Source: Victivallales bacterium (GTDB lineage Bacteria; Verrucomicrobiota; Lentisphaeria; Oligosphaerales; Oligosphaeraceae). From it: a stretch of DNA of 22,580 nucleotides. The stretch's first letter is position 1, and each line of letters starts with the position of its first letter. Of the stretch, positions 1 to 7,314 are shown one piece after another. A program made the translations under genes and the position numbers. The notes under the pieces were generated by a model that was not told the origin of the DNA, ran no database searches, and saw only the letters and a program-made list of their open reading frames with translations. Location: NCBI GenBank assembly GCA_017963875.1, contig JAGCTA010000027.1, forward strand, positions 1 to 22,580, read 5' to 3'.

Positions 1-3000
1 CGACAAGTCCACGGCATACAGGGGAGACACCGTCACGATCACCGCAGACACGACTGATGCAAACAAGCAATTCGTCCGCTGGACGAGCAGCGATGTCACT
101 CTGAAAGATTCGACATCAGCCAAGACGACATTCACCATGCCTGAAAGGGACGTGACTGTCACGGCTGTGTATCAATACAAAGTCACAGTGGTCGATGGTA
201 CGGCCAGCAAGGAATTCGCACTGCCAGAGGACACAGTCACGATCACTGCCAATGACCATACAAAAGAGCATCTGGTGTTTGAGAAGTGGACTGCGGATGT
301 AAATATTCCAGAATATACCAAGGCGACAACCACTTTCACCATGCCCGCAAAGGCGGTGACAATCACGGCGAATTACCAAAATGAGCCAATGTATGAATAC
401 ACCGTCGTCAATGGCACGCCCGCATCGGGGAAGGCGTACGCTGGCGAAATCGTCACAATCACCGCTAATGACCGCACGGCAGAGAATCTTCAGTTCTACA
501 AATGGAGGAGCGACGACAACATCATTTTCTATGAAACCGCTGCAACAATAACAACATTCGTCATGCCAGCCGAGCCTGTGAATGTTATCGCAACATATAC
601 CAATATTGGACAATACAGCATCACAGTCATCGGCGGAACGGCAAACAAAAAGGAAGCATTCAAGGGTGAGACGATAACCGTAACGGCAAACATGCCGCCC
701 GAAGGAATGAAGTTCGATAAATGGACAGGCGACGATGTCTCATTCGAAGAACCAACGGAGATGGTGACGACATTCGTCATGCCCGCAAAGGATGTCACCT
801 TAACGTCTAACTACGTCAAAACTGGCGGAAGTAACACTCAGAACATTGAATTGCGTCCTGGCTGGAACCTGGTTGCCTTGCAAGGCGATTTGTCATTCGA
901 GATATTGAATGCGACAGACAGACGTCGAAATACTCGAAGAATTTTGCCTCTCAACAACGCTTGGTTCATAGAGGAATTGAAACCATTTATACTGGACACA
1001 CAGTCAAGGTCGTATAGGCAGGCATCCCTGCCATTGGCCGCTGGTACACCGCTATGGATATTCAGCGAGACTCAACGTTCCATTTGCCTTGAGTTCGATA
1101 ATTTGAAAACTGTGATTGGCAGCCTGACAGAAGATGCTGGTTGGCATCTGATTGGCGTAGGCGGCTCGGAACCTGTCGAACTAGTTCACGTACTGTCTGT
1201 GTGGAAATGGAATGGAAAGAAGTGGAGTCCGTTGGAAACAAACAAAGGCAAGATTTCCCTGGAAGCGGGTCTTGGATACTTGGTTGAAATGGAAGAACGC
1301 ACATCAGACGGCATCCCAGACAGTTGGAAGTTATACCATTTCAAGACCAATGATGTCAAGGCAAATGACGATGCTGATGGTGATGGCCTGAACAATCTGG
1401 AGGAATACAGGAATGAAACCGATCCATTCAAACTTGACTCTGATGGCGATGAAATGACGCATGGTTGGGAAGTGCAGAATAAAAAGAATCCATTGAATCC
1501 GAATGATATTGATCCAGAGATGATAACAGCACGTTATCTAGTTGTCGATTTGTCTGGAGGCCAAGATGCAGAAAGTTATCCAGTGCGGTATTCATCTACT
1601 GGACCAGATTTGAATGATGACACATGCCGAACAACGGAGTTGTGGTTGCGTCGTATTCCGATGGGAGCCTTCATCATGGGGTCACCAGAAGATGAACTTG
1701 GACGGAATGATGATGAGACGCAACACGAAGTGATCCTAACTCAAGACTACTACATCGGCGTGTTCGAATGTACACAAAAGCAGTGGGAGTTGGTCATGGG
1801 AAACAATCCTTCTAGTTCCATAGGTGACTGTCGTCCAGTGGAACAAGTCGTTTTTAGTATGATTCGTGGTTGGAAATCTACGGAAGGTGGGGGCTGGCCG
1901 AAGTATGGATATTCTGTTGATACAGATTCTTTCATGGGTAAATTGAGGACAAGAACAGGCCTGACATTTGATTTGCCAACTGAAGCACAATGGGAATATG
2001 CCTGTCGTGCAGGAACAACGACTGCCCTTAACTCAGGGAAAAAACTATTAATGGAAGAAAACGATTCCAACTTGTCAGAGGTTGGGCGATATGGGGACAA
2101 TAGGAAAGACGGGAAAGGTGGTTTTTCACAACACACAACAGTCGGAAGTTATTTGCCAAACGCCTGGGGACTATATGATATGCATGGAAATGTGTATGAG
2201 TGGTGTCTAGACTGGTATGGCAATTATGGAACGGAGACTGTAGATAATCCTGTAGGTAAAGAATACAGTTTTAACCATGTCTTACGCAGTAGCGGTTTTA
2301 ATAGTCCTGCCTTCGATTGCCGTTCGGCAAATCGCAATAGTTTCGGTAACAACAATTCATATCGCAATGGTTTTCGTGTCCATTGCCATTTAAATTTGGT
2401 AAAAACTATTGATGGAATGTCAAATATTAAACACGCTAATAGCGGTGACATTATCCATGTTACAGCCAACGTTGCTGAAGAAGGCATGGAATTCGACAAG
2501 TGGCTATCCGATGATGTTGAGTTTTCAGATGCTACGGCAATGAAGACAACGTTTGTCATGCCATCACATGACGTAACGGTAACAGCAACGTATATTCCAA
2601 AGCAAAATAATGAAGATGCACTATATATGGTGGTAGATTTGTCTGGGGGAGCAGATGCGGAAAAATACCCTGTTCGCTACACGAACACTGCGCCAGATTT
2701 GAGTAGTGACACCTGCCGGACAACAGAGTTATGGTTACGGAAAATTCCTGGGGGAACGTTCATTATGGGTTCGCCTTTAGACGAACCAGGACGTAACAGC
2801 GATGAAATAAAACACGAGGTGACGTTGACTGAAGACTTTTTTATCGGAGTCTTCGAATGTACGCAAAGGCAATGGGAATTGATAATGTCGAGCAGTCCAT
2901 CTTTAAACAAAGGGAAATGTCGTCCTGTAGAATCTGTCTCATACGAGATTATTCGAGGTACTTGTGAACATAATGGCGCGGGCTGGCCACAGTTTGGTCA

Positions 3001-4834
3001 TTCGGTTGATTCTACATCCTTTATGGGAAAACTTCAAATGAAGACTGGATTGATTTTTGATTTACCCACAGAAGCCCAATGGGAATATGCCTGCCGAGCG
3101 GGGACAACCACTTCCCTTAATTCAGGGAAGAATTTGACCAATTGGTCTGGCTATGATGATGCAGCAAATGAAGTTGGACGTTACTATCCAAATCAATCTG
3201 ACGGCAAAGGTGGTTACCGATATGAACACACAACGGTTGGTTCCTATCTATCAAATTCATGGGGACTTTACGATATGCATGGTAATGTCCATGAATGGTG
3301 CCTGGATTGGTATGATGACTATGCCACAGAGCCAATAAATGATCCAGTTGGTGCAATAAGTGGTACGAAACGTGTAAAACGTGGTGGTAGTTGGCTGTGG
3401 TATAGCATGGGCCGTTCAGCCTGGCGTTCCAGTTGTATTCCATCATACGATAATGATGACACGGGTTTTCGAGTCCTTTGCATACCCAATCAATATCCCA
3501 TTGCTATTGAGAATGGCAAGGCTGATTTTAATATTGCACATCAAGGCGATACAATCACTATAACAGCCAATGAACCTGATTATGGGTGGCTTTTCAATGG
3601 GTGGACTAGCAATGTAGAACTAGCCGATAAATCTCAAATGACTACTACATTTACGATGTCCAATAAACCTGCAAAAGTGACTGCCGAATACATTATCGAT
3701 TCTAAAGCAGATTATGTTCATGTGGTGAATGGTAGTTCAAATTTTGATGTTGCATACGAAGGTGACCTAGTCACGATTATCGCAGATTCTTCAGAATATG
3801 GAATGCTCTTTGAGAGATGGATTTCACAAGTCGAATTAGGCGACAACACTTCAGAGACAACTACTTTTACAATGCCAGCAAAAGGTGAAGGTGGAAATGG
3901 AATTTTGATCACTGCAAAATACATTCCAGACCCAAATGCGATTGATGTTGACACTGCTCTATATGCTGTTGTCGATTTATCAGGTGGCCCCAATGCGAAA
4001 AAGTATCCTGTTCGTTACACGAATGCTGCTCCCAACTTGAGTGATGATACCTGCCGTACGACAGAACTATGGTTGAGGAGAATTCCTTCTGGGACATTCA
4101 TAATGGGTTCACCATCAGATGAAGTAGGACTGTATACAAGTAATGATGAATCGCAACATGAAGTTACACTGACACAAGATTTCTTCATAGGTATCTTTGA
4201 ATGCACTCAAAATCAGTGGGAACTTGTCATGGGAAGTAATTGTTCTCAATATGAAGGTGATTATCGTCCCGTGGAAAACGTATCCTTCAACATGATTCGA
4301 GGTATGACCTACACTGGAGGTGCTGGTTGGCCAACTTACGGACACACTGTTGAATCCGAATCTTTTATGGGGAAGTTGCAATCAAAGACAGGTTTGGTAT
4401 TTGATCTTCCTACAGAAGCCCAATGGGAGTATGCCTGCCGTGCTGGAACAACGACTGCTCTCAATTCTGGAAAGAATCTAACCCAACCCATCGGAAATGA
4501 TCCAGACTTGAACAAACTGGGGCGATATGTTTCCAATAAAAATGACGGGAAAGGAGGATACACTTCAGGTCATACAAAAGTCGGCAGTTACCAACCTAAT
4601 TCCTGGGGACTTTATGATATGCACGGTAACGTACGGGAATGGTGCCTTGATTGGTATGGTTTTTATCGCACAGAAATTGAAAATCCAGTCGGAAAAGAAA
4701 CTGGCGAAGAGCGTGTATATCGTGGCGGTTGCTGGGATGACAACTCTCGCAACTGCCGATCAGCAAGACGCTTCCATTGGAATCCTTCAGGTCATAGTAG
4801 TTATACAGGTTTCCGAATTGTCTTACTGCCCTGA
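1..4834 (+). CDS. Large surface protein with InlB-like B-repeats and three FGE/SUMF1-like domains (5' partial)
   Basis: The frame is open from the first full codon at position 2, and the first ATG (137) lies inside a repeat, so the true start is upstream. Seen in order: InlB-type/Flg_new_2 B-repeats at about 2-175, 176-385, 395-605 and 610-820 (pattern VTITAN...F.KW...TTFTMP...VT.TA.Y); a 'GWNLVALQ'/'GWHLIGVGG' beta module at about 850-1300; a TSP3-like calcium motif (DADGDGLNNLEEY, DSDGD) at about 1370-1500; then three FGE-sulfatase (SUMF1-like) domains at about 1630-2395, 2719-3487 and 4058-4834. Each FGE-like domain is preceded by a 'VVDLSGG..A..YPVRY' linker. One B-repeat separates domains 1 and 2, and two separate domains 2 and 3. 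All three share FDLPTEAQWEYACRAGTTT and WGLYDMHGNV.EWCLDWY. The paired active-site cysteines of true formylglycine-generating enzymes are not seen, so binding rather than catalysis is likely. An extracellular adhesin or ligand-binding role is inferred. The signal peptide and any anchor are not visible. Confidence 0.85.
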   Translation, partial: DKSTAYRGDTVTITADTTDANKQFVRWTSSDVTLKDSTSAKTTFTMPERDVTVTAVYQYKVTVVDGTASKEFALPEDTVTITANDHTKEHLVFEKWTADVNIPEYTKATTTFTMPAKAVTITANYQNEPMYEYTVVNGTPASGKAYAGEIVTITANDRTAENLQFYKWRSDDNIIFYETAATITTFVMPAEPVNVIATYTNIGQYSITVIGGTANKKEAFKGETITVTANMPPEGMKFDKWTGDDVSFEEPTEMVTTFVMPAKDVTLTSNYVKTGGSNTQNIELRPGWNLVALQGDLSFEILNATDRRRNTRRILPLNNAWFIEELKPFILDTQSRSYRQASLPLAAGTPLWIFSETQRSICLEFDNLKTVIGSLTEDAGWHLIGVGGSEPVELVHVLSVWKWNGKKWSPLETNKGKISLEAGLGYLVEMEERTSDGIPDSWKLYHFKTNDVKANDDADGDGLNNLEEYRNETDPFKLDSDGDEMTHGWEVQNKKNPLNPNDIDPEMITARYLVVDLSGGQDAESYPVRYSSTGPDLNDDTCRTTELWLRRIPMGAFIMGSPEDELGRNDDETQHEVILTQDYYIGVFECTQKQWELVMGNNPSSSIGDCRPVEQVVFSMIRGWKSTEGGGWPKYGYSVDTDSFMGKLRTRTGLTFDLPTEAQWEYACRAGTTTALNSGKKLLMEENDSNLSEVGRYGDNRKDGKGGFSQHTTVGSYLPNAWGLYDMHGNVYEWCLDWYGNYGTETVDNPVGKEYSFNHVLRSSGFNSPAFDCRSANRNSFGNNNSYRNGFRVHCHLNLVKTIDGMSNIKHANSGDIIHVTANVAEEGMEFDKWLSDDVEFSDATAMKTTFVMPSHDVTVTATYIPKQNNEDALYMVVDLSGGADAEKYPVRYTNTAPDLSSDTCRTTELWLRKIPGGTFIMGSPLDEPGRNSDEIKHEVTLTEDFFIGVFECTQRQWELIMSSSPSLNKGKCRPVESVSYEIIRGTCEHNGAGWPQFGHSVDSTSFMGKLQMKTGLIFDLPTEAQWEYACRAGTTTSLNSGKNLTNWSGYDDAANEVGRYYPNQSDGKGGYRYEHTTVGSYLSNSWGLYDMHGNVHEWCLDWYDDYATEPINDPVGAISGTKRVKRGGSWLWYSMGRSAWRSSCIPSYDNDDTGFRVLCIPNQYPIAIENGKADFNIAHQGDTITITANEPDYGWLFNGWTSNVELADKSQMTTTFTMSNKPAKVTAEYIIDSKADYVHVVNGSSNFDVAYEGDLVTIIADSSEYGMLFERWISQVELGDNTSETTTFTMPAKGEGGNGILITAKYIPDPNAIDVDTALYAVVDLSGGPNAKKYPVRYTNAAPNLSDDTCRTTELWLRRIPSGTFIMGSPSDEVGLYTSNDESQHEVTLTQDFFIGIFECTQNQWELVMGSNCSQYEGDYRPVENVSFNMIRGMTYTGGAGWPTYGHTVESESFMGKLQSKTGLVFDLPTEAQWEYACRAGTTTALNSGKNLTQPIGNDPDLNKLGRYVSNKNDGKGGYTSGHTKVGSYQPNSWGLYDMHGNVREWCLDWYGFYRTEIENPVGKETGEERVYRGGCWDDNSRNCRSARRFHWNPSGHSSYTGFRIVLLP

Positions 4835-4889
4835 CAAGATATCTTTTCTAACTGTTTCTTTAACGCTCTATTCCTCAGAGGGTAGGTTC

Positions 4890-4960
4890 GACCTCTTCGA
4901 GGTCGGAATCCTTTGGGTTCGGTTTCCCCCAGGTTTCTAATATTTGACCCCTTCGGGGTC
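4890..4960. repeat. Cluster of three REP-like hairpins with 3-nt loops
   Basis: Three stem-loops lie within 71 bases. At 4890-4904 GACCTC-TTC-GAGGTC is a perfect 6-bp stem. At 4906-4920 GAATCC-TTT-GGGTTC is a 6-bp stem with one G-T pair. At 4946-4960 GACCCC-TTC-GGGGTC is again a perfect 6-bp stem. The first and third are near-identical in design, same length and same TTC loop, and differ by one compensated base pair. That pattern suggests a repeated or structured element rather than chance. None has a following T-run on the plus strand, so a classical terminator for the upstream gene is not well supported. A REP-like intergenic repeat is the preferred reading. Confidence 0.5.
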
Positions 4961-5051
4961 TTTGATCTGCCACCATGGCTTTGTTGCAATTACTCACCTC
5001 TGGATATTGTTCGTTTTTCGTCTTTGATCTGCCACCATGGCTTTGTTGCAA
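4958..5051. repeat. 32-bp direct repeat, two copies
   Basis: Positions 4958-4989 and 5020-5051 are identical over 32 bases, starting GTCTTTGATCTGCCACC and ending TTTGTTGCAA. The copies are 62 bp apart start to start, with 30 bp between them. The first copy begins inside the right arm of the hairpin at 4946-4960. Similarity continues weakly beyond the repeat (ATTAC versus ACTAC). The period is not a multiple of three, which argues against a coding repeat. There is no third copy. Likely a duplicated piece of an interspersed intergenic repeat. Confidence 0.75.
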
Positions 5052-5185
5052 CTACCTACCCACAAATGAAATAGAGCGTTTCGTGAAAAACAAGCAACTG
5101 AAAACTCTCATTTACGTAAAGAATAGGAATAAATGCCGTCTGTTTTCGCATCAGACATCAGAACCTTGATTACTCCGCCTGCAAT

Positions 5186-5235
5186 TGCGTCGCCGAATCA
5201 CGGTGTTTTGTTCTGTGTCGGCGACGCAGTCGCCG
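5186..5235 (-). terminator. Overlapping inverted repeats at the operon end, possible terminator
   Basis: TGCGTCGCCGA (5186-5196) and TCGGCGACGCA (5218-5228) form a perfect 11-bp stem around a 21-base loop. The right arm can instead pair with the next bases: CGGCGAC-GCA-GTCGCCG (5219-5235) is a perfect 7-bp stem with a 3-base loop. The two structures are mutually exclusive. They start 5 bases downstream of the stop codon of the last minus-strand gene (TAG, 5242-5240). Placement suits transcription termination or mRNA 3'-end protection, but no U-run follows on the minus strand, so Rho-independent termination is uncertain. Confidence 0.45.
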
Positions 5236-5239
5236 AAAA

Positions 5240-7288
5240 CTAGCGAATATCCGCCACAAGTATGCCGTATGGGGGAACATGGACGGGCTTGGAGAACGGC
5301 TCGTCGCAAACCAGCCAACCATCCTTGGAACAGAGTTCGCCGCGCGGGAACTCTGAGCGAATGGTGACCGTCGCGTCGTCACGACCGACTTTGAAGTTCG
5401 GCAACGCATATTTATTAAGCCGCGAATAGATGCCGACGCGTTCGCTGCCATCCGCTGCCCATTCTCTGAAGAGGCCCAGCCATTTCGAGCGGTTCTCACG
5501 GATGTAATAATCCGCCTTGGAGGCACCGCCTGAAGTCTCCAGAGGAATCGGCCCGAGCACCTCGCGAATCGCACCGCCACACATTTTCCAGAAACTATCT
5601 GGAACGGTAGTGTGAAGCGGACGATCGCTGTATGAACTCCAACGCGACGCATACGAGACAAACGGCTCCGTCGTAAAAGCACTGTTGTCATACGTCGTCT
5701 GAGCCTCAAGCGAACTATCGACAATGGCGCACGTCAGCGTATAACCTGCCCTCAGCGGCATCCTGAACACACGGGCACCCGACGGGATATCTGCATCTGC
5801 GAGATTTCCAATGATGACCTTCATCTGCTTCTTTGCAAGAATCGCCTTCTTGACCTCTGATGACAGCAGATGGAAATTCGGAACAACCAGCGGCTGGTCG
5901 ATAAACGGCAGATTGTCTGGCGTTGCAATCGATGAGATGTCCAGGCCTGCGATTTCCTCCAGTTTGCCAATCTCGAAGAATGACTCTTCCGTGCCCAACT
6001 GGCGGAAATCCGCACGCATCGCTTCATACATCGACGGATCGTGAATCCAAACCAATTCACCCGTGCGGACTGCATCAAAGGCCCACGCATTTTTCAGAAG
6101 ATCATCCAGTTCCTGCCAGTCCTGACGACGCAGATAGTCACCCAGGCAGACACAGAACCCTGGAGCCGTGCGCTCCAGTTTGCCGTTACGGAAAATGCAC
6201 CGTGACGCCAGATAATGGACATCGCGCTCAAACATGCCGTGCATGTGAATCATCGAATCGTAACTTTCAACCGCATCCTTGATGGATGGCATCATGCAGA
6301 TTTTCACGCCTGGCATCGATGCCGTCATCTCCTGCATCATCGCGGACAGTTCCGTCAAGTAGTCTCGTTCTCCTTTGATCAGAGAGAATCCCGTGATGGT
6401 CGTCTCTGCAATCATGACATCGACGCCCATCCTTGCTATCTCGCGATAGTCGATGCCCTCGAAATACCATCCGCCGAAAACTCCGTTCGTGTCAGGCGAA
6501 TTGATGACGCTTATGCGGCCTATAGCATGCATCGCGTCAGTGATCTTCCTCCAGCACTGATGCGTCCTCTTCGTGATGAAGTCAATCCATTCGTCGCGCA
6601 GGTTTTCCCAAATCCACTTCATGCGCGCCACGCCTTCCTCGGTATTGAGCACAACGCCGTCTGGACCTTCAGGCAGATTCCTGAATTCATCAGGGATCTT
6701 GTCCTCTCCAACCGCCTCGCTAAACTGCGCGATGAATCGGTTGCCATAGTCATGACACATGTAGCCGTGGAAGAACGGCCCGAGACCGTCGGGCCCGTGC
6801 CAACCATCAAAACCAAAATACTCGACAACTTCGCAGAGTTTTTTGACGAAATAGTCCTCGACAAGGGTGCCATCATCGAAACGAGTCAGCAAGTTGACAT
6901 AGCCGTATGTGAGGCAATCTGGATGGTCGGACGCGAACTCCCTGTGGAATATGTCATACAAATAGTACGGAAACTGCGAGAAGACGACCTTAGTGCCACG
7001 TTCATGAAGAAGTCCGATTAGTTTCTTCAACTGGAAGTTCGTCCATTTCTGACGCTTGCGAACGCCGTTGCCGCTGTGTCCCAGACGCGAGCAGATGTCC
7101 TCTGGGAAGACATGCTCCTCCGTCCAGTTCTCATGTTGCAGAACGAAATCCATGCCTGTCACGAGGATGGTAATGCCTTCGGGAACAAAGCCCATCTTGT
7201 CATAATAATCACCGACGCCGCAATCCTCTGCCTCGTTGTCAAATGCGAGAGGTTCCGTCCAAATCCAGATATCAGGTCTTTTCTCCAT
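5240..7288 (-). CDS. TIM-barrel glycoside-hydrolase-like protein of unassigned family
   Basis: 682 residues, with no signal peptide or membrane segment, so probably cytoplasmic. Alternating strand-helix motifs look like a (beta/alpha)8 barrel: 'TILVTGMDFVL' (about 40-50), 'GTKVVFSQFPYY' (98-109), 'FGFDGWHGPDG' (158-168) and 'DVMIAETTITG' (290-300). The acidic residues at strand ends (D161 or D167, and E295) are plausible catalytic candidates by analogy with retaining glycosidases. The last ~150 residues look like a beta-sandwich ending 'PPYGILVADIR', as in many barrel glycosidases. I cannot place it in a named GH family. The start is ATG at 7288 with GGAG ten bases upstream. It is the last gene of the operon, 26 bases after the metallophosphatase gene. 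Hydrolysis of an oligosaccharide or glycoside is inferred from fold and context only. Confidence 0.7.
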   Translation of the reverse strand: MEKRPDIWIWTEPLAFDNEAEDCGVGDYYDKMGFVPEGITILVTGMDFVLQHENWTEEHVFPEDICSRLGHSGNGVRKRQKWTNFQLKKLIGLLHERGTKVVFSQFPYYLYDIFHREFASDHPDCLTYGYVNLLTRFDDGTLVEDYFVKKLCEVVEYFGFDGWHGPDGLGPFFHGYMCHDYGNRFIAQFSEAVGEDKIPDEFRNLPEGPDGVVLNTEEGVARMKWIWENLRDEWIDFITKRTHQCWRKITDAMHAIGRISVINSPDTNGVFGGWYFEGIDYREIARMGVDVMIAETTITGFSLIKGERDYLTELSAMMQEMTASMPGVKICMMPSIKDAVESYDSMIHMHGMFERDVHYLASRCIFRNGKLERTAPGFCVCLGDYLRRQDWQELDDLLKNAWAFDAVRTGELVWIHDPSMYEAMRADFRQLGTEESFFEIGKLEEIAGLDISSIATPDNLPFIDQPLVVPNFHLLSSEVKKAILAKKQMKVIIGNLADADIPSGARVFRMPLRAGYTLTCAIVDSSLEAQTTYDNSAFTTEPFVSYASRWSSYSDRPLHTTVPDSFWKMCGGAIREVLGPIPLETSGGASKADYYIRENRSKWLGLFREWAADGSERVGIYSRLNKYALPNFKVGRDDATVTIRSEFPRGELCSKDGWLVCDEPFSKPVHVPPYGILVADIR

Positions 7289-7314
7289 GATTCATTGACT
7301 CCATGATTAATTTA

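Larger units (their letters stand above)
4835..5239. other. Intergenic region with hairpins and a direct repeat, no gene
   Basis: This 405-base stretch lies between the convergent ends of the surface-protein gene (+) and the six-gene operon (-). I see no credible coding sequence: the short frames here have no recognisable protein and simply read through repeats. It holds three short hairpins (4890-4960), a 32-bp direct repeat (4958-4989 and 5020-5051) and a pair of overlapping inverted repeats (5186-5235), annotated separately. The remaining part, about 5052-5185, is AT-rich and shows nothing I can name. Confidence 0.6.

Noticed and set aside
116..613. Minus-strand open frame over the B-repeats
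   Set aside because: It is a shadow of the repetitive plus-strand gene, with no ribosome site and no recognisable protein; similar antisense frames recur over each repeat.
1630..4834. Active formylglycine-generating enzyme (sulfatase maturation)
   Set aside because: The paired active-site cysteines near the C-terminus are not seen, the domains are tandem and embedded in an adhesin-like protein, and no sulfatase gene is present in the window.
4527..4940. Alternative plus-strand frame running past the end of the surface protein
   Set aside because: It overlaps the conserved FGE-like domain 3 in another frame and its tail only reads through the intergenic hairpins.
4958..5051. CRISPR-like arrangement: 32-bp repeats with a 30-bp spacer
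   Set aside because: Only two copies, no third partial repeat, no cas genes in the window, the repeat is not palindromic, and similarity leaks into the flanks. A duplicated intergenic repeat is simpler.
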